This document shows, in pieces, positions 29,649 to 37,941 of a stretch of 45,991 nucleotides of DNA (positions within the stretch are counted from its first letter, which is position 1; every line of letters begins with the position of its first letter). Source of the DNA: CAYVNU01 sp964453265 (GTDB lineage Bacteria; Patescibacteriota; Doudnabacteria; UBA920). The position numbers and the translations under genes were made by a program. Location: assembly GCA_964453265.1 (NCBI GenBank), contig CAYVNU010000004.1, positions 1 to 45,991 on the forward strand. The letters are read 5' to 3'. The notes beneath the pieces were generated by a model, which was not told the DNA's origin, made no database searches, and saw only the letters and a program-made list of their open reading frames with translations.

Positions 29649-31337
29649 ATGTTACAAATTTTATTCGCGTTTTTAGGCGGAATACTAACCATTGCCGCGC
29701 CTTGTATTTTGCCTATGCTCCCTATTATTTTAGGTGCAAGCGTCGGACAGACTAACAAACAAAGACCTCTTTTAATAGTCGCGGGCTTTGTAGTTAGTTT
29801 TGCGGCCGCCAGCCTTTTGCTTTCGGAACTGGTAATTCATTTAGGATTTTCACCGGATTTAATCCGTCATATTGCAATTGCGGTGTTAAGCATTTTAGCT
29901 GTGTTCATGATCTGGCCAAAACCGTTTGAAATTTTAATGAGTAAATTATCGCCGGCAATTAACAAAGCTAGTAACATGGGTCAAGCCCAAAAAGGCAACA
30001 TGGGCGCGTTAATCTTAGGTCTGGTACTAGGCATTGTTTGGACGCCATGCGCCGGGCCAATTTTAGGCGCCATACTTACTTTAGTTGCCACTCAGGGCAC
30101 AACCGCAAAAGCCGTGGGCTTAATAATTGCCTATGCGCTTGGCGCGGGTTTACCAATGTTAATAATTGCTTATGGCAGCCAATACATTACTACCAAAGTT
30201 AGAAGTATTGCCGCATATTCACTTAGGATCCAGCAGGTGTTTGGGGTTTTAATTTTACTTTTAGTGGCCGCAATGTATTTCCAATACGACACAATTATAG
30301 AAAATAAATTAACTGCTTTTTTTCCGCAAAGCGGGCTGGAGGATAGGTTAACCACTAACAATCAATTGATAACTAATAACTCAACTACGGAACAGAGAGC
30401 TGATGAATCGGCTAACTACAGCCAAAAAACCATTATGGAAAAAATTAAATTTGAGGATTTTGGTAAAGCCCCGGAATTTTCCGGCATATCAAACTGGCTG
30501 AACTCAAAACCGCTGACACTGAAAGATTTAAAAGGCAAAGTTGTGCTTATAGATTTTTGGACATACTCATGCATAAACTGCATTCGCACCCTCCCCTATG
30601 TAACCAAGTGGTACGACACATATAAAGACAAAGGCTTTGTAGTAATTGGTGTGCACACACCGGAATTTGCGTTTGAAAAAGTTACTTCAAATGTTGAAAC
30701 TGCCATAAAGCGCTTTAACATAAACTATCCTGTAGCCCAAGACAATGACTTTGCAACCTGGAACGCATACAACAACCAATACTGGCCAGCCGAATACTTA
30801 ATAGACCAAAACGGAGAAATTGTTTACGAACATTTTGGCGAAGGCAATTACGACCATACGGAGAACGCAATTAGACAGCTGCTTGGTGTAGACCAACCGA
30901 CTAACAATAACAATAATCATAACGATAACTTAAACAAAGTCGGCTCCCCTGAAATGTATTTTGAACTGCCTAGATTGCAAAACTTAAGCCCAGAACAAAA
31001 ACCAAGTTTAAATGATTTTAGTTATCAGCTTCCACTAAAATTACCTCTAAACACCTTCGCTTTGGAAGGCTTATGGAAATTCGATAATGAAAAAGCTATT
31101 TCAGCAGGCCCAGGAAAAATTCGTCTACACTTTAAATCCGGAAAACTTTTTATGGTCGCAGCCTCAGAAAAAGAAATGACAGTAAAAATTAAGGTTGACG
31201 ACAAACCACAGCCCAATGTAAAAATTCAAATGTCACAGCTCTACCCCCTATTTGATTCTCAAGACTATTCGGAGCATACTATAGATATAGAAATCCCGGA
31301 CGCAGGCTTTGAAGCGTTTACGTTTACATTCGGTTAA
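29649..31337 (+). CDS. DipZ-like CcdA-thioredoxin fusion protein
   Basis: 562 residues. Residues 1-215 form a CcdA/DsbD-type membrane domain with the redox cysteines in AAPCILPMLP (C19) and WTPCAGPILG (C133). Residues about 265-405 are a thioredoxin domain with FWTYSCINCIRTLP (C308, C311). The C-terminal domain (about 420-562) matches the extra beta domain of DipZ proteins. It should carry reducing electrons across the membrane to extracytoplasmic thiols. The linker at 234-245 (LTTNNQLITNNS) looks repeat-derived. It has its own promoter. Confidence 0.9.
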   Translation: MLQILFAFLGGILTIAAPCILPMLPIILGASVGQTNKQRPLLIVAGFVVSFAAASLLLSELVIHLGFSPDLIRHIAIAVLSILAVFMIWPKPFEILMSKLSPAINKASNMGQAQKGNMGALILGLVLGIVWTPCAGPILGAILTLVATQGTTAKAVGLIIAYALGAGLPMLIIAYGSQYITTKVRSIAAYSLRIQQVFGVLILLLVAAMYFQYDTIIENKLTAFFPQSGLEDRLTTNNQLITNNSTTEQRADESANYSQKTIMEKIKFEDFGKAPEFSGISNWLNSKPLTLKDLKGKVVLIDFWTYSCINCIRTLPYVTKWYDTYKDKGFVVIGVHTPEFAFEKVTSNVETAIKRFNINYPVAQDNDFATWNAYNNQYWPAEYLIDQNGEIVYEHFGEGNYDHTENAIRQLLGVDQPTNNNNNHNDNLNKVGSPEMYFELPRLQNLSPEQKPSLNDFSYQLPLKLPLNTFALEGLWKFDNEKAISAGPGKIRLHFKSGKLFMVAASEKEMTVKIKVDDKPQPNVKIQMSQLYPLFDSQDYSEHTIDIEIPDAGFEAFTFTFG

Positions 31338-31345
31338 ATAGCATT

Positions 31346-31399
31346 TAGTAGGTAGTAAGTAGCGTTTAGCCAAGCCGGGCTACCTACTACCTACTACTA
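31346..31399. repeat. inverted repeat between dipZ-like and XRE genes
   Basis: TAGTAGGTAGTAAGTAGC (31346-31363) pairs with the segment at 31379-31399 at 17 of 18 positions; the arms are made of TAGTAGG-type short repeats. No ORF inside. Confidence 0.7.
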
Positions 31400-31404
31400 A
31401 CTAT

Positions 31405-31599
31405 ATGATTCAAAACAACATCCGCCAATTCAGAGAAGAAAGAAATTTAACGCAAGAAGAACTGGCGAAGGCTGTTTCTGTATCCAGACAAACCATTAAC
31501 GCCATGGAAAAAGGCAATTATGAACCTAGCTTATTACTTGCCATGAAACTGGCAAAATATTTTAGTGTTAATGTAGAAGAACTATTTATACTAAAATAG
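31405..31599 (+). CDS. XRE-family transcriptional regulator
   Basis: 64 residues, a single Cro/CI helix-turn-helix: NIRQFREERNLTQEELAKAV then VSRQTINAMEKGNYEPSLLL. This short type is usually paired with a membrane protein, as here (31639-32001). Likely an autoregulator of the pair. Confidence 0.9.
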   Translation: MIQNNIRQFREERNLTQEELAKAVSVSRQTINAMEKGNYEPSLLLAMKLAKYFSVNVEELFILK

Positions 31600-31638
31600 T
31601 GTTAAGATGTTAGTATATTAATATGCTAAGATAACTAT

Positions 31639-32001
31639 ATGAAAAACATCCTCTACTATCTCCTCCTTCTTGTCTTTATTGCCCTTGTGGCGGGCTTTTT
31701 AGTTTTTGGTGGCTCAGGCAGCATGGGCATGACTCAAATGCTCGGAGTATCTGCCGGATTAGTGCTCTATACAATAGCAATGTCTTTTGTCGGCGAAGGT
31801 ATGGCATTAGACGAACGTGGTATTTTACACCGAAATATTTCAAACCGCGCCGGCCTAATTGCCGGCAATATAGTTTTTTCTTTAGGCATAATTTACCAAC
31901 TGTTTATTTTGCACTCCGTAGACTGGTGGCTACTTGTAGGTTTAATAGCAATTAACCTAACAAAAATAATTAGCTTAATCTATTTAGACAGCAAAAAATA
32001 A
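31639..32001 (+). CDS. four-TM membrane protein paired with XRE regulator
   Basis: 120 residues with four hydrophobic helices (ILYYLLLLVFIALVAGFLVF, LGVSAGLVLYTIAMSFVG, LIAGNIVFSLGIIYQLFIL, WWLLVGLIAINLTKIISLIY). It follows the regulator by 39 bases. The combination is common among small XRE/membrane pairs of unknown function. A strong terminator follows. Confidence 0.7.
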   Translation: MKNILYYLLLLVFIALVAGFLVFGGSGSMGMTQMLGVSAGLVLYTIAMSFVGEGMALDERGILHRNISNRAGLIAGNIVFSLGIIYQLFILHSVDWWLLVGLIAINLTKIISLIYLDSKK

Positions 32002-32017
32002 TTTGTTTACACTGCTT

Positions 32018-32055
32018 AAAATCCCGGGCTTCATAACCCCGGGATTTTATTTTTG
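32018..32055 (+). terminator. intrinsic terminator after XRE/membrane pair
   Basis: AAAATCCCGGG / CCCGGGATTTT, 11-bp perfect arms, 9-nt loop, then ATTTTTG. Confidence 0.9.
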
Positions 32056-32094
32056 TGGGTAATTTTCCGCTTATGTAAAAAATAATAATCCATA

Positions 32095-32103
32095 TGGTAT
32101 AAT
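32095..32103 (+). promoter_or_regulatory. extended -10 promoter of the S41-like gene
   Basis: TGGTATAAT, an extended -10 (TGn-TATAAT) 21 bases before the GTG start. No good -35 is seen. Confidence 0.55.
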
Positions 32104-32124
32104 ATCAAAGTAACAAAAAACTTT

Positions 32125-33441
32125 GTGAAAAAAAATCTAAACTACATAGCATATATTTTAATCGCCGTAATAATTTTAGGAAGTTGCGTATTTGTGGCAA
32201 CTAAAATTTATCGGGAAAATCTTGTTAAAAAACAACAAGCTAAAGAAAAAGCTGTTAAACCGGAAGTCAAAGACATTTATGCGACCTTTGCCGCAGAAGT
32301 TTACGACACCATAACTCAAAATTACTGGGAAAAAATTACCGACCAGGACTTAAGTAATCTGTTTTTATTAGCCAGCCAAAAAGTTGCCAGCACCACACCT
32401 TTAAATCTTGCTTCGGCAAACAAAGCCGGCGTAGAAAAACTAATAGTTGCCGCTACTACCGGTAAAGCTCCAAACGAAAAAAAAGATATTGTTTCTAACA
32501 TTGCCGATGTGGTACTAGCCAACTTAAAACCTTTTGGCAGAAGCCGCCTCTATACCCAAAAAGAAGAAACTATACTGCAGAATGAAGTTAACAATGTAGA
32601 TACTTCAAAAAATATGTACGAGATTTTAGAAGTAAGCAAAACGGCTACGCAGGTGGAAATTGACAAAGGCTACAAACTCCAAAAAAATAAGTTAGCCGGG
32701 CAAAATACGGCTAAAGCCAAAGAGCAATTAGCTTTAGTAGATCGCGCTTACGAAACGCTTAAAACTCCGGTGCGCAGGCAAATTTATGACCAAACCGGTA
32801 GCGAACCTTCTGTGCTTTATAAAAAACTTAGTGCAGACACTTTCTACGTAAAATTTGTTCGCTTCACGCCGACTTTAATTCCGGAATTTCAAGCTGCGGC
32901 TAAAACTGTAGACAACGAACCTCAAACCCTGCACACTTTAATTTTAGATTTGCGCGATAATATAGGTGGCGCCATAGACCAACTCCCCTATTTACTCGGG
33001 CCTTTTGTTGGCCAGGGTCAATATGCCTTTTCTTTTTTCCATCAAGGAGAACACACGCCTTACCAAACCGCAACCGGGTTTATACCTGAGTTAGTGCGCT
33101 ACAAAAGAGTTATAGTTTTAGTTAACGGGCAAACTCAAAGTTCAGCCGAAGTTATGGCCGGAACTTTAAAAAAATTTAATGTGGGAATTTTGGTTGGTAG
33201 TACAACTCGCGGCTGGGGAACCATTGAAAGAGTCTTTCCCTTACAAACAGTATTAGACCCTAAACAAACTTTTTCTGCTTTCTTGGTTCATACTCTAACT
33301 TTAGCCGACGACAACCAGCCCATAGAAGGCCGTGGAGTCATTCCTCAAATAAACATAAGCAATAAAAACTGGCAAACCGAGCTTAACGCCTACTACAACG
33401 ACCCCGCTTTAGCTACGGAAGTAAAAAGCTTGTTTAAATAA
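32125..33441 (+). CDS. S41-peptidase-like protein with internal J-like domain
   Basis: 438 residues, GTG start. An N-terminal membrane anchor (IAYILIAVIILGSCVFVA) places the rest outside. Residues about 161-225 resemble a J domain (NMYEILEVSKTATQVEIDKGY, then AYETLKTPVRRQIYDQTG), but the HPD motif is absent. Residues 240-410 are an S41/Ctp-like domain: LILDLRDNIGGAID and NGQTQSSAEVMAGTL with the nucleophile position at S339. Twenty-five residues on, where the family has the general-base Lys in TxGKG, the sequence is TTRGWGT with W364. No PDZ domain seen. So it may be an inactive or altered protease. Confidence 0.8.
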   Translation: MKKNLNYIAYILIAVIILGSCVFVATKIYRENLVKKQQAKEKAVKPEVKDIYATFAAEVYDTITQNYWEKITDQDLSNLFLLASQKVASTTPLNLASANKAGVEKLIVAATTGKAPNEKKDIVSNIADVVLANLKPFGRSRLYTQKEETILQNEVNNVDTSKNMYEILEVSKTATQVEIDKGYKLQKNKLAGQNTAKAKEQLALVDRAYETLKTPVRRQIYDQTGSEPSVLYKKLSADTFYVKFVRFTPTLIPEFQAAAKTVDNEPQTLHTLILDLRDNIGGAIDQLPYLLGPFVGQGQYAFSFFHQGEHTPYQTATGFIPELVRYKRVIVLVNGQTQSSAEVMAGTLKKFNVGILVGSTTRGWGTIERVFPLQTVLDPKQTFSAFLVHTLTLADDNQPIEGRGVIPQINISNKNWQTELNAYYNDPALATEVKSLFK

Positions 33442-33451
33442 ATTTTTTTAA

Positions 33452-34840
33452 TCAACTTCCGGGCGTGATTATTTTTAACGCGTCCTGGCTGTTTGCAATT
33501 ATAAAAAAATTATTACCTTCGCAATCTTCCCCCACCGCCTCCTGAGGCAAATCTAAATTAGCCAAATTTAACATAACTCCACTCTCTAACACTTGCCAAA
33601 CTTGAAATTCTTTTGAAGTGTCGTTTGTTGCGGCAAATAAATAGCCACTTCTTTCAAACAAGGCGTTGGGAGTGGAACCAATATTTTGCGAATCAATTTT
33701 TACCGGAGCAACAGCCGGATTTTCAACATCCAAATAAAACAGTTTATGATTAGCAATATTATTTAATCCGTTTTTACCAAAAAATAATCTGTCCCCGCTT
33801 AAATACAAGCTCTTACCACTTTGTACAGAATACCCGCTTGAAGAAAAATTTCCTAAAAGAGTAATATTGGAAGGGTCGGCAATATTTAAAACTCTAACTT
33901 GCTCTTGGTTTGGCGTGGCTAAGTAGGCAAAATTATTAAAAACTGCAATAGCATTTATTTTCGTATCGGTTTCAAAACTGCCTAATATTTGAGGACTAAT
34001 TGGATTAGATACATTTATTATATAAAATTCCCTATAACTTGATATTTCCGTACCTAAATAAATTTTTTGCTTAGAATAATTAAGACTCGCTCCCTTACTG
34101 CCGCTGCCGGTACTAAAAGAATAAACTAAAAACGGGTTAAGTGGGTTGGAAATATTTATAATTTGCAGCTGGGTTACCGTACTTAAATTTGCAACATAAG
34201 CGTAATTACCAAAAACTTTAACCGCAGAAAGACCCGGTCCGGTTGAAATTGAAGATAAAATAACCGGATTATTTAAATCCGCCACGCTGACAATAAAAAA
34301 ATCCGCCTTACTCTGCGTACTTGAGTCAGCGGATATATATGCTAAATTATTTTTTACGTCGATGCCCGTGGGAATTATTCCATTTCCTAAATCTATACTG
34401 CCGGGCAAAACTTGCGGGTGTTGCCAATCCCCGCTTAAAACCAGATTGCAGGTATCGGCCTCGGCCATTTCACTAATATTGTAAACCGGATATTTTAATT
34501 CATAATTTTCCAAAAGCGAAGTTGTGCCGGGCCAACTGACTAAAACCGCCAGCTCCTTAACATAGGAAGTTATAAATTTTTGGCTGATTTTTATAGTAAA
34601 AACATTTTGAGAAAACTCAAGGGCGGGATTGGAATAAAAATTATTCTTTAAACTCACTTTAGCCTTTTCCATTTCACTTTTAGCAATTAGCTGGGCTTCC
34701 TGACGCATTTGAGAGCTTTGCGCCAAAGCCCTTTCGTACCACAACAGCGACAAAGCAGCACCTAAGCATGCGGCGAAAATTACCGTTGCCATTACAATTT
34801 CCATGGTTACAAACCCCACAAGTTTTTCTTTTTTGTCCAT
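33452..34840 (-). CDS. prepilin-like protein with LVIVD beta-propeller repeats (copy 2)
   Basis: 462 residues. The short leader KKEKLVG precedes FVTMEIVMATVIFAACLGA, a prepilin cleavage site with Glu at +5 and the hydrophobic helix. From about residue 135 come LVIVD-type repeats, each with a pattern such as VFGNYAYVANLSTVTQLQIIN or VFNNFAYLAT..., predicting a beta propeller. It shares this design with 39857-41311. A pilus tip or minor pilin carrying an adhesive propeller is likely. It is the last gene of the pilus region. Confidence 0.85.
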   Translation of the reverse strand: MDKKEKLVGFVTMEIVMATVIFAACLGAALSLLWYERALAQSSQMRQEAQLIAKSEMEKAKVSLKNNFYSNPALEFSQNVFTIKISQKFITSYVKELAVLVSWPGTTSLLENYELKYPVYNISEMAEADTCNLVLSGDWQHPQVLPGSIDLGNGIIPTGIDVKNNLAYISADSSTQSKADFFIVSVADLNNPVILSSISTGPGLSAVKVFGNYAYVANLSTVTQLQIINISNPLNPFLVYSFSTGSGSKGASLNYSKQKIYLGTEISSYREFYIINVSNPISPQILGSFETDTKINAIAVFNNFAYLATPNQEQVRVLNIADPSNITLLGNFSSSGYSVQSGKSLYLSGDRLFFGKNGLNNIANHKLFYLDVENPAVAPVKIDSQNIGSTPNALFERSGYLFAATNDTSKEFQVWQVLESGVMLNLANLDLPQEAVGEDCEGNNFFIIANSQDALKIITPGS

Positions 34841-34990
34841 TTTTGGAGCTTAAATTAAGCACCATTCAGAGCGGAGCGAAGAATCGCTTGGCAAGGGACT
34901 CCTCACTGCCTTCGGAGTGGTTAAAGCTAATGACTTTAAAGTTTCCTAGTCCGTATTTGCTTCAGAAGTATCAAAAAATTTATCCAAATA

Positions 34991-35021
34991 AAAAGGGCTG
35001 CTTTTGGCAAACCGCCCTTTT
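34991..35021 (-). terminator. terminator after sortase gene
   Basis: AAAAGGGC / GCCCTTTT arms, 15-nt loop, T run on the minus strand. Lies directly after the sortase stop. Confidence 0.6.
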
Positions 35022-35022
35022 A

Positions 35023-35640
35023 CTATTTTTTTATTTCCGCTCTGACAATATATCTTTTTAGCGCGGTACCAATAGGATACGAGGTTTGCAAAGTTAGCAA
35101 TTTTTTTTCGTATTTTTCCTGAGACAAATATTTTACGTCAGTCGGCGCAATCACCAAAGCCTCTTTGGCAATGTAAGTAAACAAGCTGCCGTCTTGGTCA
35201 GAAATTAAAATTTCCGCGCCCGGCTTAATTTTTGTTAAAAGCGCGAACACTGTTTTGTAGGCACCACTGCTCCAGGCGTAATCGGAACTGTGGCCAAATA
35301 TATAGACATTGCCAAACTCTCCGGGTTTAGCGGTTTCCGGAAAATGCACCACGCCGCCTGCCAAAGCTTTTTGGAACAAACTTTCGTTTGCTTCTTTGAC
35401 ATAAACTACTGGCGCCTCTATACCCAAAGACGGAATCCATAAATAATTGCTTTGGACTTTTTTTACTTCTCCGTTTGTCAGCGTTTCCTGTTTTGGCATT
35501 TCAATTCTGGTAGTCTTGCCGGACAACAAAAAATTAAACTGCAAAACAAAATAGCGGAAATTTAAAATTATTACCACCACAGCCGCGGTAGCTAAAAAAA
35601 ACAAAAGCCATTTTACTATTTGTATTAAAATGCGTTTCAT
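35023..35640 (-). CDS. sortase-family protein with Ser at the catalytic Cys position
   Basis: 205 residues with an N-terminal membrane helix (LLFFLATAAVVVIIL). The sortase beta-barrel motifs are present: LWIPSLGIEAPVV, then VYIFGHSSDYAW with catalytic His 117, then LTLQTSYPIGTALKR with Arg 196. Active sortases have TLxTC; here codon 187 is TCG (Ser). The adjacent LPRTG protein is the natural substrate. The enzyme may be inactive, use Ser, or be a lineage-specific variant. Confidence 0.85.
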   Translation of the reverse strand: MKRILIQIVKWLLFFLATAAVVVIILNFRYFVLQFNFLLSGKTTRIEMPKQETLTNGEVKKVQSNYLWIPSLGIEAPVVYVKEANESLFQKALAGGVVHFPETAKPGEFGNVYIFGHSSDYAWSSGAYKTVFALLTKIKPGAEILISDQDGSLFTYIAKEALVIAPTDVKYLSQEKYEKKLLTLQTSYPIGTALKRYIVRAEIKK

Positions 35641-35682
35641 AAATGGATTCTAAATCACAATATAGTTCGACCTAGCCTGCCC

Positions 35683-35800
35683 CTTAGTTGTCGACCTTGT
35701 GGAGACATACTACTGGAGTAGAGAACAAAATTAAAATTATTATACAAAATTTTAAAGTCTGCACTGAACCTTAGTGAAGGGTTCTCCATAAAGTCGAACA
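35683..35800. repeat. dispersed repeat with GTCGACCTTGTGGAGA / TTCTCCATAAAGTCGAAC
   Basis: Inverted halves resemble those at 41901-41975. Lies between the sortase and LPRTG genes. Confidence 0.5.
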
Positions 35801-35837
35801 CTAAAATTTTTTCGCTTCGAATAATAACTTATAACAA

Positions 35838-35860
35838 AACACCCCGTTTTAAGGGGTGTT
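35838..35860 (-). terminator. terminator after LPRTG gene
   Basis: AACACCCC / GGGGTGTT arms, 7-nt loop; T-rich on both strands, so possibly bidirectional. Confidence 0.75.
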
Positions 35861-35869
35861 TTTGTTTTT

Positions 35870-36832
35870 TTAAGCTTTACGTTTTTTTAAAGCAAGTGAT
35901 GCCGCCAATGCGGATGGAATTAACACTAAAGCAAAGGGCAAACCGGTTCTGGGAAGTTCTGTAACCGCTCCTAATACAGAAGGTTCGCTTGGCACAGAAG
36001 GCTTGTTGGTAAACGCGCCTGCAACTTGACCTGAGTCTGAAGTAGAAGAAACGATTGGAGTAAAGATTATTGGAAGTCCGGTGGTATTATTGCCGCTACC
36101 GCCTCCCCCGCCTCCGGAACCACCACTACCAGATCCACCACCGCCGCCGCCTGATCCGCCACCGCTTGCTATGTCTTGCGCGGTAACTGTACAAACTGCG
36201 GAAGAAGGTAATACTGCAGTACCACTACAACCCTCAGAGTAAGTAAAATTATAACCACTAAGTGCATTTACTGTAACCGTGTAAGTGCCGGCTGCTAAGC
36301 CAACACTGGTGCCGGAACTACTACCTAAGAAAGAAATAGAAGCTGGGTCAGATACCGGAGTAAAAATTCCACTAGGCGCTGCAAAATTTACAGTAAAATC
36401 TGAAGCAACTTTACTGCCGCCATTTGTATTATTTACATTTAGCTTTACAGTTACATCCGCGCCAATATCGCTATTTACAATAGTACAAGTTTTACTTTCG
36501 CCAATAGCAATTGTGCCAGTACAGTCTTCGGAATAGCTAACAGAATAAGCAGCGTCTGGGGTTTCGGTAAAATTATAAGTACCTTCGCCCATTTTAACTA
36601 CGGTTCCAACAGCATCACCAGGAAAATTTATACTATAAGTATCTATGCTTGGGGCTATAAATCCGCCAGCTGCAATACCGGTAATAGTAAAATCTGCCGC
36701 GGTTTTTGTATTGCCGTGAGTGTTAACCACGGTTTTTATAACCGTAACCTTGCCGGTTGTTGCTGCTAAAGCAGCAAATGGAATTGCGGCAAGCGCTAAA
36801 GCAATTCCTAAACTTAAAGTTATTTTTTTCAT
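35870..36832 (-). CDS. LPXTG-type surface protein
   Basis: 320 residues. A signal peptide (ITLSLGIALALAAIPFAALAA) is followed by two homologous beta domains of about 90 residues, each ending in a Cys pair pattern (SEDCTGTIAIGESKTCTIV; SEGCSGTAVLPSSAVCTVT). Then comes a Gly/Ser linker and the sorting signal ELPRTG, a membrane helix and KKRKA. It should be exported and anchored or processed by the sortase encoded next to it, or stay membrane-bound if that enzyme is inactive. Confidence 0.9.
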   Translation of the reverse strand: MKKITLSLGIALALAAIPFAALAATTGKVTVIKTVVNTHGNTKTAADFTITGIAAGGFIAPSIDTYSINFPGDAVGTVVKMGEGTYNFTETPDAAYSVSYSEDCTGTIAIGESKTCTIVNSDIGADVTVKLNVNNTNGGSKVASDFTVNFAAPSGIFTPVSDPASISFLGSSSGTSVGLAAGTYTVTVNALSGYNFTYSEGCSGTAVLPSSAVCTVTAQDIASGGGSGGGGGGSGSGGSGGGGGGSGNNTTGLPIIFTPIVSSTSDSGQVAGAFTNKPSVPSEPSVLGAVTELPRTGLPFALVLIPSALAASLALKKRKA

Positions 36833-36967
36833 AATATTTTCTATATTAAAATTTAAAATTAAATTAAAAAAATTATAAGGCTTTTTCTGATTATTATTTA
36901 AATCAAGTTTTACTACCTTAACTTATTTACAAAGTTATAATAACATAAATTCTTTAAAAAAGCAAGG

Positions 36968-36997
36968 AATTCGGGGAGTTTGCAGACTCCCCGAATT
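36968..36997 (-). terminator. terminator after PEP-CTERM gene 1
   Basis: AATTCGGGGAGT / ACTCCCCGAATT, 12-bp perfect arms, 6-nt loop, followed by a T-rich stretch on the minus strand. Confidence 0.75.
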
Positions 36998-37050
36998 TCC
37001 AATTGGTACTTTGCCCCGCTCAATTAAATGAGGGGGCGGACCCGGGCGGC

Positions 37051-37698
37051 CTAATCGGCCCGGTTCCTCCGAATGATTTTAATGACGGCGAGCCCGAGGC
37101 CCACCGCCACCCAAGTGGATGGCTCAGGGGTGCTTGTCTCACCCCCGCCGCCACCACCACCGCCCTCACCTTGGCTATCAAAAACAGCTACCCGTCTCCA
37201 CGGGTTACCGTCTAAAAAGTCCAAAGCGAAGGTTTGGTTTGGGTTACCGTCCTGACGGAAGGCAACCAACCCGGTCGCAGCGGTAACTCCGAGATTAACA
37301 TCAATTGTCCCGCTGCCGGACACTGACGCCGCGACTATAAATACAAATAGTTTTTGATCGGGTGTTACCCCGATGTTAACCATAGTACTATACCGCGTAT
37401 TCACTCCCGTCCCCAGTATGGCGGCGGTAAAAAGTGCAGATCCGCTGCACGCGGTTCCAGTAAGGTTTTGATTGCACACCCCGAGGGTGAGCATCATCCC
37501 TTGTGAGAAGTTGCCCCAAAAATCCCAAGACACGAACCTGTTCGTGCCAGCTGGGACCACCTCGTTTGAGGCGTATAATTTTGTCTGGGAAGACCCTATG
37601 GTCCCCAGAGGGAAAATATTCGCCCCTAACGAAGTGTCGAAAGTTACTGTAGCTCCCCTGGCCGCCACTGCGACCAAAAGGAGCATGAAGATTTTCAT
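37051..37698 (-). CDS. PEP-CTERM domain protein 1
   Basis: 215 residues. A short signal peptide (KIFMLLLVAVAARGA) precedes a beta-rich domain, a Gly run and the C-terminal TPEPSTWVAVGLGLAVIK then RRNRAD: PEP motif, membrane helix, basic tail, as in exosortase substrates. No exosortase gene is in the window. GGAGG lies before the ATG. GC content is well above the neighbours, and it has its own promoter, structured leader and terminator, suggesting acquisition. It interrupts the pilin-LPRTG gene order. Confidence 0.85.
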   Translation of the reverse strand: MKIFMLLLVAVAARGATVTFDTSLGANIFPLGTIGSSQTKLYASNEVVPAGTNRFVSWDFWGNFSQGMMLTLGVCNQNLTGTACSGSALFTAAILGTGVNTRYSTMVNIGVTPDQKLFVFIVAASVSGSGTIDVNLGVTAATGLVAFRQDGNPNQTFALDFLDGNPWRRVAVFDSQGEGGGGGGGGETSTPEPSTWVAVGLGLAVIKIIRRNRAD

Positions 37699-37699
37699 C

Positions 37700-37811
37700 G
37701 CACCTCCGTTGTCCTAAGTATTATCCTTAGGTAAGAAATAACCTTTAGTCCAACCCCACGGCCGAAAAAGGGGTTAAACTTTTAGCGTTTCCTTTCCCAA
37801 GAACAGGACAA
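37700..37811 (-). promoter_or_regulatory. structured 5' leader of PEP-CTERM gene 1 (riboswitch-like)
   Basis: CGTTGTCCT near the predicted transcript start pairs exactly with AGGACAACG next to the ribosome binding site, closing a junction. Inside are AACCCC/GGGGTT and AGGT/ACCT hairpins. CCTAAG/CTTAGG competes with the closing stem. Alternative folds near GGAGG suggest translational control. It matches no riboswitch class I know. Confidence 0.45.
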
Positions 37812-37817
37812 CGCAAT

Positions 37818-37846
37818 ATTGTACAATAAAAAACCCCAAAAGTCAA
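37818..37846 (-). promoter_or_regulatory. promoter of PEP-CTERM gene 1
   Basis: TTGACT (37846-37841), 17-nt spacer, TACAAT (37823-37818). Confidence 0.7.
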
Positions 37847-37880
37847 TGGCTTTTGGGTATATATTAATTCCCTGAAATAA

Positions 37881-37919
37881 AAATAACCGCCACTCTTCAA
37901 AAGAGAAAGACGGTTATTT
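37881..37919 (-). terminator. terminator after the major pilin gene
   Basis: AAATAACCG / CGGTTATTT arms with an inner CTCTT/AAGAG stem, then TTTATTT on the minus strand. A second hairpin with CCCAAAAG/CTTTTGGG follows at 37835-37857. Confidence 0.75.
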
Positions 37920-37941
37920 AAAGTATTAAACTCAAGCTAAA

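Noticed and set aside
37472..37717. Plus-strand ORF opposite PEP-CTERM gene 1
   Set aside because: The minus strand has promoter, ribosome binding site, signal peptide and PEP motif; the plus strand has none.
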